Shown here in pieces: positions 53,307-62,760 of a stretch of 64,000 nucleotides of DNA (positions within the stretch are counted from its first letter, which is position 1; every line of letters begins with the position of its first letter). The stretch is from Candidatus Muiribacterium halophilum (GTDB lineage Bacteria > Muiribacteriota > Muiribacteriia > Muiribacteriales > Muiribacteriaceae). The stretch covers positions 62,001-126,000 of the forward strand of contig JALOAD010000002.1 in assembly GCA_023228995.1 (NCBI GenBank). Direction: 5' to 3'. Made by a program: the position numbers and the translations under genes. Under the pieces are notes generated by a model, which was not told where the DNA came from, did no database searches, and saw nothing but the letters and a program-made list of their open reading frames with translations.

Positions 53307-54611
53307 TTATTTAAAATAAAAATATCTAAAGTAAATATAAAAACTTGAAAAAACAATGCTTATAAATGTTATGAGAACACTTTCTTTTAAAAACTTCTTA
53401 AAAGTTATCATACCAGGTCGATATTTATCAGCAATACTACAAACAACCAGGTTTGCAGCCGAAGCGAACATTGTACCATTAGCTCCAAGACAAGCTCCTA
53501 ATGCAAGAGCCCACCAAAAAGGCATTGTTTCCGCTTTTGTAAGAGCAAGATTTTGAGGACCAGTTATCACTTGTATTATAGGTATCATGGTTATAACGAA
53601 AGGAACTGAGCTAATTACGCATACTAGAATCGAAGATGACCATAAAATTATCATAACTAATACAAGAGGATTTGTGGTTATTTCTAGCATATAATTAGCA
53701 GCTTGTTGAATCAAACCAGAACTTTCCATTCCACCTATAATTATAAAAAGTCCTGTAAAGAAAAATATTGTATTCCATTCAATGCTTTCGAAAAACTCGC
53801 TAGGTTCTTTAATAGATATAATCATTAGAATGGATGCTCCTAAAAGAGCTACAGTTGCAGGCATCAGACTAAGTGCATCATGGAATATGAAAAGTGTTAA
53901 AGTAAGTGTAATTACTAAAATGCTTTTTATTAGTAAGCTTTTATCTTTTATTGAAGTGTTTTCGTTAAGTGAAGCTAATTTGTTTTCTATTCCAGGTATT
54001 TTTTTAAAAGTTTTTCTATATTTAAACCATAATAAGCCAATCATCACAAACATTAAAACAAGTGAAACTGGTCCTAAATTAAATAAAAAAGCATTAAATG
54101 ATATTGCATTTTTAGACCCGATAAGTATGTTTGGTGGATCTCCTATAAGAGTTGCTGTACCACCAATATTTGATGCAAATATTTCAGCCATAAGAAATGG
54201 GTAAATATTAATTTTCATTATATCTGTTACAAGAAAAGTTATTGGAGCGATAAGTAATATTGTTGTAACATTATCAAGCAGTGCTGATAAAATACCGGTT
54301 AAAAGTGAAAAATAAATAAATACAAGTACAGGTTTTCCTTTTGAAATTTTTACCATTTTTATCGCAAGATATTCAAATAGTCCAGATTTTCTGGATATTT
54401 CAACAATAATCATCATACCTATGAGCATACCTAATGTATTGAAATCAACATATGATATTGCTTCGTTTTGATCTAATATTCTCAATAATATAATTAAAGA
54501 AGCTCCAAATAAAGCAATTATAGTTCTATGAAATTTTTCGGAAACAATAAGTGCTAAACTTCCAAAAAAAATTATCATTGTATATATTTGTAAAGATGTA
54601 AATCCAAACAT
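53307..54611 (-). CDS. ArsB/NhaD-type ion transporter (SLC13/IT superfamily)
   Basis: 434 residues with about 11 predicted membrane helices. Motifs GMLIGMMIIVEISRKSGLFEYLA, LDNVTTILLIAPITF, ASNIGGTATLIGDPPNILIG and GACLGANGTMFASAANLVV are those of the ArsB/NhaD/SLC13-like permeases, with two inverted-repeat halves and the GDPPN signature. Members exchange Na+/H+, export arsenite or carry carboxylates; which ion is moved here is not decided by the sequence. No arsR or arsA adjoins, so arsenic is less likely. GGAGTAGCG precedes the ATG. Confidence 0.88.
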   Translation of the reverse strand: MFGFTSLQIYTMIIFFGSLALIVSEKFHRTIIALFGASLIILLRILDQNEAISYVDFNTLGMLIGMMIIVEISRKSGLFEYLAIKMVKISKGKPVLVFIYFSLLTGILSALLDNVTTILLIAPITFLVTDIMKINIYPFLMAEIFASNIGGTATLIGDPPNILIGSKNAISFNAFLFNLGPVSLVLMFVMIGLLWFKYRKTFKKIPGIENKLASLNENTSIKDKSLLIKSILVITLTLTLFIFHDALSLMPATVALLGASILMIISIKEPSEFFESIEWNTIFFFTGLFIIIGGMESSGLIQQAANYMLEITTNPLVLVMIILWSSSILVCVISSVPFVITMIPIIQVITGPQNLALTKAETMPFWWALALGACLGANGTMFASAANLVVCSIADKYRPGMITFKKFLKESVLITFISIVFSSFYIYFRYFYFK

Positions 54612-54705
54612 CGCTACTCCGTTTAAAATTATTAGTTTTATTGTTTACAAATGATTTATATAAAACTTATAAAGGTTTCGCCTAAATGTCAAAAAAATAT
54701 TTTTA

Positions 54706-54714
54706 TGATATAAT
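54706..54714 (+). promoter_or_regulatory. Extended -10 promoter giving a near-leaderless mRNA
   Basis: TGA-TATAAT, with predicted start 2 bases before the ATG at 54723 and no ribosome binding site. Same architecture as at 9804-9812. Confidence 0.5.
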
Positions 54715-54722
54715 CTTTTCTT

Positions 54723-56321
54723 ATGAAAAGAATTTTAATCCTATTTTTTTTATTTGTAAACATTTTATTTTGTTTTTCTGATGAAAATTTTCTTTTAAAA
54801 AAAATTCCTTCTAACTATAATGGATATAGGACTTTTGATTACTTTTTAATTGAAAAGAAGTTATCAGATTCAGGCGATTATTCAAGAAATCATAATATTA
54901 CAAGATATAAAGCTGCTTTTTATTTGTATGAAATATATAGAAATGGTTTGAGGAAAAATATTGATTTTTTACCGGTTCACCTTGAAGCTTATGAATTTAT
55001 GATAAATGATTTTAATTATGAACTTGTTTTTCTTTACGGAGATAAGATAATCTCTATTATAAAAGAAGAAATTGAAATTTATAGAAAAGAGAAAAAAATT
55101 ATAAAACATAAGTATATTAATGAAAACAATGATAATATGGTTTTAAAAACTATGCTCATTAATACGGATTATCAAAATAATATAGTAACTTCTGGTAAAT
55201 TTGGAATTGAATATAAATATACTTTTGGGACTGATGTTGATGTTTTTAGTTCAAATAATAAAGACAAAGATTATAGTTCATATTTGAATACTGTAATAAA
55301 TACAAACTTTAATAGTTTCAAAACATATAATTCTTTTTTGTGGAATGATGATTATACAGAACAAAATTCTAAAATAAAGTTAAAAATATTTAACAAATTC
55401 AGGGATTTTTCTTTTTTTAATAATATTAACAGGAAAAACTCTATTTTATCAAATTCAGGTTATTATTTTGATAGTATAAAGAGTTTTAATATTATGGATT
55501 TAAACATAGATATAAAAGGAAGCACAAAAAAAAATAATAGTGATGACATTAATTATTTTTATACAGAATGGAGAAGCAAAAGTACAAAAATTGATATAAA
55601 TTCAGACATAAGTCGAGGAGTTTCAGGTTTTGCTTATACTTATTTGAAAAAAGATTATCAAAAAAATTTCTCTTATAATGAGAACATTACTGAATATAAA
55701 GGATATTTAAAAAAAGAAATATCAGGTCAGTATATTGATGGTATGATATTAAATTTTTATGTGAAAAATAAAGAGTATGAAAATAATATTGATAAAAGAA
55801 AGGATGGTAAAATTGAATCTTGGAGATTAAAAATCGACCTTCCTTATAATATATCTTATTATACAATTGATTTAGGTGTGACCAAAAGAGATGTAACTTC
55901 TGAGGATAAAGATCATGTTGATGCAGAATTATCTGAGTTTAGATTTTCAAGAATATGGTTTGATAGATTAAGGTCTGATTTTATATTAGCATATAATTAC
56001 AAGGATTATAATGCTTTAGATAATGTATTAGATGGTTTTAATGTAGATAGTTATGATTATATGAAAAAATATTGGGAAATAAGTTTTGTACATTATTTTA
56101 AATTTTTAAGTTCTATTGATATAAGTCTTTTTGTTGGTTCAGAAGATAATCCAGTTAATAATGCTCAATTTCCATGTTTTGATTTTGTTTATAGAAGTGT
56201 TGATATTCATATTAATGATATTGTACTTGAATATTCTACTCTTCAAAAAAGTCACAATTTACATAAAAATCTCAACTCAAAACTTTTTAACATTGGAGTG
56301 TTTTATGAATTTTACTGGTAA
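54723..56321 (+). CDS. Probable outer-membrane beta-barrel protein
   Basis: 532 residues. Signal peptide MKRILILFFLFVNILFCFS. About 100 residues of helical N-terminal domain (SDENFLLKKIPSNYNGYRTF...) precede a region from about 150 to the end made of alternating aromatic/polar strands (for example EFRFSRIWFDRLRSDFILAYNYKDY), and the protein ends FYEFYW, with the terminal aromatic expected of a barrel recognised by BamA. I do not recognise the family; porin or capsule-type barrels are candidates. Likely leaderless. The next gene overlaps its end. Confidence 0.7.
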   Translation: MKRILILFFLFVNILFCFSDENFLLKKIPSNYNGYRTFDYFLIEKKLSDSGDYSRNHNITRYKAAFYLYEIYRNGLRKNIDFLPVHLEAYEFMINDFNYELVFLYGDKIISIIKEEIEIYRKEKKIIKHKYINENNDNMVLKTMLINTDYQNNIVTSGKFGIEYKYTFGTDVDVFSSNNKDKDYSSYLNTVINTNFNSFKTYNSFLWNDDYTEQNSKIKLKIFNKFRDFSFFNNINRKNSILSNSGYYFDSIKSFNIMDLNIDIKGSTKKNNSDDINYFYTEWRSKSTKIDINSDISRGVSGFAYTYLKKDYQKNFSYNENITEYKGYLKKEISGQYIDGMILNFYVKNKEYENNIDKRKDGKIESWRLKIDLPYNISYYTIDLGVTKRDVTSEDKDHVDAELSEFRFSRIWFDRLRSDFILAYNYKDYNALDNVLDGFNVDSYDYMKKYWEISFVHYFKFLSSIDISLFVGSEDNPVNNAQFPCFDFVYRSVDIHINDIVLEYSTLQKSHNLHKNLNSKLFNIGVFYEFYW

Positions 56322-56799
56322 AATTATAATATTTTTAATAATTTTTTGTAATTTAACTTGTTTATCTGAAGATATATGGTCTAAAAAAGAAAGACTTGAA
56401 GAAATTTACAGTTTTTATTCTGAACATAAAGAAAAAAAATACTCTGAAATAAAAAAACTTAGATTTGTTATAACAAGATTAAAAAGAAATCTTGCTCTTA
56501 ATCAGAATATTATAGCAGATAATTATATAGATAAAGCAGAGTTTTTAATTATGAGAATTGAATTTAAAGAATTATCTCTTGATAGAGAAATAAAAAAAAT
56601 TAAAAATGATATTGATAATTTTGCTTATTCCCTATCTATAAATATTGAAAAACTAAAAGTTAAACTCAAATATAGTGATTTTGTAAAAAAATATAATAAC
56701 ATTAGTGAATTATTTGAAAACAGGCTTTTTGTTAAATGTTCTAAATTACTTAGTGAAAGCAAAAAAGAACTTGATAATATCATATTAAACAAAGAATAA
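56305..56799 (+). CDS. Small exported coiled-coil protein
   Basis: 164 residues from ATG 56305, with GGAG at 56295-56298; upstream in-frame starts lie in the preceding gene. Signal peptide-like MNFTGKIIIFLIIFCNLTCLS (the Cys is near a lipobox-like position, LTC, weakly). The remainder is almost continuous charged helix (KKERLEEIYSFYSEHKEKKYS; LDREIKKIKNDIDNF). It overlaps the beta-barrel gene by 17 bp, suggesting coupled translation and an outer-membrane-barrel partner role (inference). Confidence 0.6.
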   Translation: MNFTGKIIIFLIIFCNLTCLSEDIWSKKERLEEIYSFYSEHKEKKYSEIKKLRFVITRLKRNLALNQNIIADNYIDKAEFLIMRIEFKELSLDREIKKIKNDIDNFAYSLSINIEKLKVKLKYSDFVKKYNNISELFENRLFVKCSKLLSESKKELDNIILNKE

Positions 56800-56963
56800 A
56801 TTTTTTAGATACCGGTAAAAAAAACTTTTTAAAACTTATTTGATTTTAAAAAAAAATCAATTATAATCTATATATAATAAAAAAATCTAAAGGCGCATAT
56901 CAGGTCATTCTATATTAGTTACATTATTTATAATTAAAAAAATAATATGGAAGGGTGGGTAAA

Positions 56964-58046
56964 TTGGAAAAGATTTTTTATGTGGATTCTAAATGTGAAG
57001 GTTATCAAAAAATCAAAAAAGAAATGGGAGAAAATGCTCTTATTCTTAGTTTTGAAGAAATTCTAAAAAATGGTGATGAAAATAACAAGTCAGATTGTTT
57101 TAGCAGTAAAAAGTATAAAGTTACTGCTTATATTGATGATGGAAAAGAAAACCTAAAAGAAGTTGAAAACAATTCATTTTCAATTAATGAAGACGGTTTA
57201 AAGATACAATCACTAGAAAAACAAGTAAATGATTTAAAAAAATATGTTGATTTACTTGCAAAAAATCAAATAAACAATGAATTTGAAGTCAATGAAACTA
57301 ATCCGATTGATAACATAATTGAAAAATTTTATGCTAAATTTCTTGATAATGATATTAAACCTGATATCGCACTTCTTATTAAACAAAGATTAGATATTGC
57401 TAATCCTGATAATTCCACAAAGCTTGCATTATCAGAACTGTTTGAATTAAGTGAATTATCATGTGATGATAAAATACATTTTTTTATTGGTAATCCTGGT
57501 TCGGGTAAAACAACCTCAATTATAAAATTAAGTACAACATTTTCTATTGGGCTTAAGAAAAAAATATTAATAATAACAACAGATTGTTACAAAGAATCAG
57601 GTTATGATCAGATTTTTGAACAATGTGATTTTTTAGGAATTCATTCGATGAAAGCTCAAAATAGTAAAGAATTAATAAATCTTATATCTAAGAATTTCAA
57701 TAATTATGATCTTATTTTTATTGATACACCCGGAGTTGATAAAGATTATAAAGCTTTGAACAATATTTTTCCTGAAAATATGTCATATAAAACAACACTT
57801 GTTTTAAATGCAAATTCAAGATATAGGGAACAAGTTAAAAAAATATCTTTTTTTAATGAGATTGGATTTGATTTTATTGTTTTTACAAAACTAGATGAAA
57901 CTTTTTCTTATGGTAATATAATTAATATAATGCATGATAATTCTCAAAAAAAACTTATTTGTCTTACAAATGGTCAGGATACTGCAAAAAACATTATAAT
58001 TAATAAAGAAAAATGTGTTGAACTTTTAATGCAAGGGATTGCATAA
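56964..58046 (+). CDS. flhF: Flagellar SRP-type GTPase FlhF
   Basis: 360 residues from TTG 56964, favoured because AGGGTGGG ends 4 bases before it and the resulting start (MEKIFYVDSK) aligns with FlhF; a GTG 9 bases earlier is the alternative. The N-terminal B-like domain is variable; the NG domain has P-loop GNPGSGKTT (176-184), TTDCYKESGYDQ, DTPG (254-257) and TKLDE (308-312). FlhF directs the flagellar basal body to its site. No other flagellar genes are in view, so flagellation of the host is inferred. A strong terminator follows. Confidence 0.85.
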   Translation: MEKIFYVDSKCEGYQKIKKEMGENALILSFEEILKNGDENNKSDCFSSKKYKVTAYIDDGKENLKEVENNSFSINEDGLKIQSLEKQVNDLKKYVDLLAKNQINNEFEVNETNPIDNIIEKFYAKFLDNDIKPDIALLIKQRLDIANPDNSTKLALSELFELSELSCDDKIHFFIGNPGSGKTTSIIKLSTTFSIGLKKKILIITTDCYKESGYDQIFEQCDFLGIHSMKAQNSKELINLISKNFNNYDLIFIDTPGVDKDYKALNNIFPENMSYKTTLVLNANSRYREQVKKISFFNEIGFDFIVFTKLDETFSYGNIINIMHDNSQKKLICLTNGQDTAKNIIINKEKCVELLMQGIA

Positions 58047-58051
58047 TAATT

Positions 58052-58082
58052 AAAAAGAGAGCTTTTAAAGCTCTCTTTTTTT
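58052..58082. terminator. Bidirectional rho-independent terminator
   Basis: AAAGAGAGC-TTTTAAA-GCTCTCTTT forms a strong stem with A- and T-rich flanks on both sides. It lies between flhF and the convergent SLH porin gene, so serves both. Confidence 0.9.
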
Positions 58083-58106
58083 CTTACTTAAATCAAATAT
58101 TAAATA

Positions 58107-59747
58107 TTAAAAATTATGTGTTAATGTAATTCTTAAAGTTTTTTGATCAATCGGGTCAAAACCATCACCAAAAATTGCATTTGCAGCAGTTACAGGTTTA
58201 GCAAGACTCTCCTGCCCTGTTCCATTGATTTTGACATCTTTAGGTGCTGTAGCCATTTCAGAATTAACCTGAGTGTATTCAACTGAAAAAACACTGCTTT
58301 TTATAGCTTTATCAAATTTCAATCCAAATACTAGTCTATCATCAGCAATTTGTCCTGCAGCTAAAGTAGATTCATCTTCAATCATTTCTATATTAAAAGC
58401 AAGAGTAGCTGAATTTGAAAGATAATTTTCAAATCTCAAAAAATATGAGCTAAAGCCAGCTGATCTAAAATCAGATATAGCTTCTGCTCCGCTTATTCCA
58501 CCATAACCTAATTCATCATAATAAGGTAAAGTTAAAGTTGGATCTACATTTAATCTTTTAAAAAAGTCATCATGATGTGTATAAATAAATCTTAAATCAG
58601 TTGATTGATTAAGAGTTCTTGTTATACCAAACTGATATGCCATTTGCATTCCTATATTACCACTTCCGCCATTAGTTATAGTGTCTTTTATACTATCAGT
58701 ATAATCAGAAAAAACAAGTTCATAATAGTATTTCATACCATTCATCTGAGATTTATATGAAGCTCCAAGATAATTTATTGTAGAACATATATCTGCATTT
58801 CCTGAAATAATAGAACTTGCATTAGACCATCTAGCTGAAGTTGAGTTTATCCAATATGTATTTAAAACATCTTCATCTATATATTTTAAATAGTTAACAG
58901 CATAAGTATTTACAAAATTGTTTGTTGCATTACTTTCTTTAGTTGCCATAAGTATTAAATCACTAGATTCATCAAGTATTTTTGAGTATTTAATACCATT
59001 ATCTCGATTTGAAAATACAAGAGCATTTGCAATATTAAAATACTGTCTTCCAATAGAAAAATTATACATATTATATTCATAATTAAAATATGTAGTTACA
59101 ATAGCTTGACTACCAACAGTATTAAAATCTCCACCACCTGCATTTTCATGCTCATGATTAAATTCAGTTCTGTTAATATAAGTTAGACCATTTCCAAAAT
59201 CTGCATTCCAGTTTATACCAAAAACATGATCGTTTGAAACCTGATCATTAGCAGCAACTGATCCATTATCATTTGAATAATCAAATACTGTTTTTTCATT
59301 TCTAAGTCTAAAATCAAAGCTAAAATTATGATTAACTTTTTCAACTTCAATTTTATCGACTTTTTCACGCTTAGATATTTCAATTTGTTGTTTTAAAACA
59401 TCAATTGTTTTTCTAAGTTTTGCAAGTCTATATCCAAAAAGATTCATTTCATTAGCAAATTCTATAGAAAGTCTATTTATTCTTTCAAAATCTTCATAAG
59501 ATATATTTTCAATTTTGATTTTCCCAGATTGTATGTTTTCAAACATTCTTGCAATAACTGTTGCAAAGTAATATCTGCTTGCATATTCATCACCGCTAAA
59601 CTGTTTACCTTTTATAACACCTGAATCATAAAGTTTATTAAGTGATTCATAAGCCCAATGCCCTTGTGGAACATCAATAAATGAAAATGCATTTGTAAAA
59701 ACCATCATTATTACTAAAATTGATAATACTATTGTTGTTTTTTTCAT
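58107..59747 (-). CDS. SLH-domain outer-membrane porin (OmpM-like)
   Basis: 546 residues. Signal peptide MKKTTIVLSILVIMMVFTNAFS, then one SLH domain (FIDVPQGHWAYESLNKLYDSGVIKGKQF, followed by the YASRYYFATVIARMFENI half) at about 23-75. A coiled coil follows (about 105-140; LAKLRKTIDVLKQQIEISKR). The remaining 400 residues are strand-rich (MAYQFGITRTLNQSTDLRFIYTH...) and end LRITLTHNF, with a terminal Phe for barrel insertion. Family knowledge: SLH-OmpM porins tether the outer membrane to peptidoglycan in diderm Firmicutes, Deinococcus, cyanobacteria and related lineages. Last gene of a minus-strand run. Confidence 0.88.
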   Translation of the reverse strand: MKKTTIVLSILVIMMVFTNAFSFIDVPQGHWAYESLNKLYDSGVIKGKQFSGDEYASRYYFATVIARMFENIQSGKIKIENISYEDFERINRLSIEFANEMNLFGYRLAKLRKTIDVLKQQIEISKREKVDKIEVEKVNHNFSFDFRLRNEKTVFDYSNDNGSVAANDQVSNDHVFGINWNADFGNGLTYINRTEFNHEHENAGGGDFNTVGSQAIVTTYFNYEYNMYNFSIGRQYFNIANALVFSNRDNGIKYSKILDESSDLILMATKESNATNNFVNTYAVNYLKYIDEDVLNTYWINSTSARWSNASSIISGNADICSTINYLGASYKSQMNGMKYYYELVFSDYTDSIKDTITNGGSGNIGMQMAYQFGITRTLNQSTDLRFIYTHHDDFFKRLNVDPTLTLPYYDELGYGGISGAEAISDFRSAGFSSYFLRFENYLSNSATLAFNIEMIEDESTLAAGQIADDRLVFGLKFDKAIKSSVFSVEYTQVNSEMATAPKDVKINGTGQESLAKPVTAANAIFGDGFDPIDQKTLRITLTHNF

Positions 59748-59773
59748 GTTTTTAAAAATCTCCCTAGTTATAC

Positions 59774-61927
59774 TTAATAATTAAAATAAATTTTTCCATA
59801 AAATATATATTTTTTTCCGTTTGTATTTTGAGAATTAACTTCATCTTTATTAACTACATGAATAACATACCAACCTACAGTTTGATTTTGAACTTCAGTA
59901 GGTATAAGACTAGTAACATCGACTTCTGCTAAATTATTAAAGCTCAATTTTAAGTGATGTTGCATTGAATCATAAGCTTCAAATGATGCAGTCATTTTAT
60001 CGTCAATGCTATAAATATTATTTGTATCGAATTCAAATTTGTTGTTTATAAGCAAATTAAAAAAAGCACTATCATTTTTTGCATTATCAAATCCAATAGC
60101 ATAATCAGTAATATTAGTATTATCAAGAACATTTAAACCATTAGAAGTTGATGTATCTATTGGAATAGTTAATACCCAAGTTCCATGAGTATTAACACCA
60201 CATACAGCATCAAATCTTGTAAATCCATTTACTTTACTTGTTGAAAAATCAACTAAAGAAACATTACCTTTAGTAAAATTACCATTTCCACCAGAAATAC
60301 CTGTATTAGTAGCACTACCCATGCTATATTTACTTGTTGAGATTTCTCCATCATAGTTTAAAGAAGTAATATCTGATTCTTTATTTACATAAAGACCTTT
60401 TTCAAAAAATAAATGGAATTTTTCATTATAAATATTATCGCCATCTGTTGTGATTATTTCTAATATATAGCTTCCATAACCACTATTTGAAATTTCTGCA
60501 TCAATATCTCCAGGAACTATTGGTATTTCTATACTTAATTCTCCAGTAGTCTTATTAACAAAAGCGGTTGGAAAAATACCGCCTGATATATCTGTTTTTG
60601 ATAAATCATCTGCTTTGTATAATTTGTAATCAGTACCTGGAATCATAGAGCTTGTAGAATAAGAAATTGGAGAAAGCATACCTAATGAATCATCATAAAC
60701 TATTATAAGGTTTTGATTAGTATTATCGGAATTTAAACTTAAATCAATAGTTGCACCTTGTATAGTATTTATTGGACTTGCATTAATTCTAGGGTCTTGC
60801 ATTTCTCCTGCTAGTCCACCGTGATATTTTATAAAATCAAAATCAAATACACTATTTATAGCAAAAGACAAAAGATTAAGACTAGGTGATTGGTTAGTAT
60901 TTGAATCTTGTATAAAAATCGTGAAATTATTCCAATCTGTTGCTCCTGTAGCTAATCCATTAATTTTTTCAATTATCTGAAAACCAATATTAAAACCAGA
61001 TTTTCCAGTAGCATCTGTTGGAATGCTTAGAGTGCTAATATTAGTTATAGTGAAAGTAGCTTGTATATTTGTTCCTGATGGAACTGGTGAAGTAGTAACA
61101 TTAGATAAAGTTAATAGTCCATTATCAGGTGTTGTTGTCCCTGTTACAAAATTACATGTTGCAATATATTCAAGATCTGACGGTTCACCATCGTATGTAA
61201 AATTATAAGTAACAGAAAACGAACTACTGCCTTCATCAACAGTTATCTCTGAAGGATTCATTCTATCAAGAGATAAACTAACAGCAATTTGTGTTGCTGT
61301 TGTATAATTACCATTAATAAGAGTTATACTATTTGGTGATGTGGAATTGTTTATAATCCAGTCATATTCGGTAATTGTAACAGAAGATGATTGATTTTCC
61401 TGAATACCTATATTTTTCATTGCATAAGTTGATACAAAATCACCATTTTGTATTCCGAACAATATAAGAACATAATCTCCAACACTAATATTTTCAATTT
61501 TTGCCCCATCTTTGTTTGTACTATGAGAAGTTACATCAAATGAGTAAAAGTACAATTTATCCTCATATTCTGTTCCTCTTATACTGTTTACAAAATCATC
61601 ATTAGATACACTTGCTCTATTTGGAGCCATATAATAATGAGAGTCTGGAATGTTGATGTTATCAACAAATGATGAATCAAATATTGTATTTGCAAAATCT
61701 TTTTCAATTAAAAAAACTTCAATAGTTGCTAGTCCTAAATATGCCGGAGGAGCTTTTCTAACTGAATTTAATGGATTGTTTGGCCATTCTACCTGTATTG
61801 CAAGAGAAGAACCTGAATTAATAATATTTGGTTGAGTATCAACTATTTTGTTACCACAACCATTCATAAACATTATAAGAGTTGTTATAATAAATGTTAT
61901 AAATAATAAAACACTTAATTTTTTCAT
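59774..61927 (-). CDS. Large lipoprotein of unknown function
   Basis: 717 residues. Signal sequence MKKLSVLLFITFIITTLIMF ends in MNGC, a lipobox with Cys24. Mature protein starts GNKIVDTQPNI and continues as beta-rich Ig-like segments (SITLINGNYTTATQIAVSLS; SPSLNLLSFAINSVF), with no catalytic motif that I recognise. It is Asn/Ser/Thr rich, with few cysteines. 9 bp separate it from the FecR protein gene upstream and 26 bp from the porin gene downstream, so all appear co-transcribed and outer-membrane associated. Confidence 0.75.
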   Translation of the reverse strand: MKKLSVLLFITFIITTLIMFMNGCGNKIVDTQPNIINSGSSLAIQVEWPNNPLNSVRKAPPAYLGLATIEVFLIEKDFANTIFDSSFVDNINIPDSHYYMAPNRASVSNDDFVNSIRGTEYEDKLYFYSFDVTSHSTNKDGAKIENISVGDYVLILFGIQNGDFVSTYAMKNIGIQENQSSSVTITEYDWIINNSTSPNSITLINGNYTTATQIAVSLSLDRMNPSEITVDEGSSSFSVTYNFTYDGEPSDLEYIATCNFVTGTTTPDNGLLTLSNVTTSPVPSGTNIQATFTITNISTLSIPTDATGKSGFNIGFQIIEKINGLATGATDWNNFTIFIQDSNTNQSPSLNLLSFAINSVFDFDFIKYHGGLAGEMQDPRINASPINTIQGATIDLSLNSDNTNQNLIIVYDDSLGMLSPISYSTSSMIPGTDYKLYKADDLSKTDISGGIFPTAFVNKTTGELSIEIPIVPGDIDAEISNSGYGSYILEIITTDGDNIYNEKFHLFFEKGLYVNKESDITSLNYDGEISTSKYSMGSATNTGISGGNGNFTKGNVSLVDFSTSKVNGFTRFDAVCGVNTHGTWVLTIPIDTSTSNGLNVLDNTNITDYAIGFDNAKNDSAFFNLLINNKFEFDTNNIYSIDDKMTASFEAYDSMQHHLKLSFNNLAEVDVTSLIPTEVQNQTVGWYVIHVVNKDEVNSQNTNGKKYIFYGKIYFNY

Positions 61928-61936
61928 TTTCCCTCC

Positions 61937-62686
61937 TTACCAGGATATATGAACGCTTCCAGTTTTTTTAGTAGTTCCTACGCTTGGTTTTTCTGTAGGT
62001 CTTACATTATTCAATTGTTCTTCACTAATATTTCCAAGTAATTCTTCAACAGCATTTTCTATTTTTTCAGATTCTTTTCTTAGAAATTCTTTTATTACTT
62101 TGCTTTCTTCTTTTATTATATTAATTGATTTAATTAAAGTTTCTTCAGCTTTAGTAACTTCAAGTTTTTGACCTTTATCTATTAATTTAGAAATTTTCTT
62201 ATCATTTGAACCATAATGTACTCTTCCTGCAAGAACAGTAAGTATTTCTCTACCGTTTTTCATAACTTCAAGAGTATATCTTGTTCCTCTTATACCGCAT
62301 ATTGCTTTAGGAGTTTGCACATTAAATTCACCATCTATTTTTTTACCATTAACATATATATAACCAAACATTAATTTTAAAGACTGAATTATTCCACCTT
62401 GATTCTCAACAACTTCAGGAATTTCTATCATAGAATCAGGTTTAATTTTTATTATTTTTTTACCTGAAATATTAATTTCAGCTTTCGATCTTCTACCGGT
62501 TTTTATGCTATCTCCGATATTTAATTTGTCATTAAGTTTTAGACTATTCCATTGTTCTGTTCCAGAAGGTTTGTGTTTAACAATCCCATAAACATAAGTT
62601 ACTACAGCATTTTCGACTTTTACTTCAGCTTTTACTGTTAAAAAAAGAAAGACTGCAAAAATAATGAAAATAAATTGTTTTTTCAT
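61937..62686 (-). CDS. FecR-domain exported protein
   Basis: 249 residues. Signal peptide MKKQFIFIIFAVFLFLTVKA. A FecR-type domain follows: YVYGIVKHKPSGTEQWNSL, GDSIKTGRRSKAEI, KPDSMIEIPEV, then GEFNVQTPKAICGIRGTRYTL, the canonical FecR beta-helix motifs. The C-terminus has a helical stretch and a low-complexity tail. Here the domain is exported without a sigma factor or receptor neighbour, as in FecR proteins of surface structures. It precedes the lipoprotein and SLH porin genes. Confidence 0.88.
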   Translation of the reverse strand: MKKQFIFIIFAVFLFLTVKAEVKVENAVVTYVYGIVKHKPSGTEQWNSLKLNDKLNIGDSIKTGRRSKAEINISGKKIIKIKPDSMIEIPEVVENQGGIIQSLKLMFGYIYVNGKKIDGEFNVQTPKAICGIRGTRYTLEVMKNGREILTVLAGRVHYGSNDKKISKLIDKGQKLEVTKAEETLIKSINIIKEESKVIKEFLRKESEKIENAVEELLGNISEEQLNNVRPTEKPSVGTTKKTGSVHISW

Positions 62687-62760
62687 AAAGAAACCCCTTA
62701 TAATTTTTTATAATTAATAATATCAAATAAAAAGTATTAATACAAAAAAAATAAGTGATT

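Noticed and set aside
56131-56304. Upstream start for the small coiled-coil protein
   Set aside because: This part lies within the beta-barrel gene in another frame; GGAG and a signal peptide mark the start at 56305.
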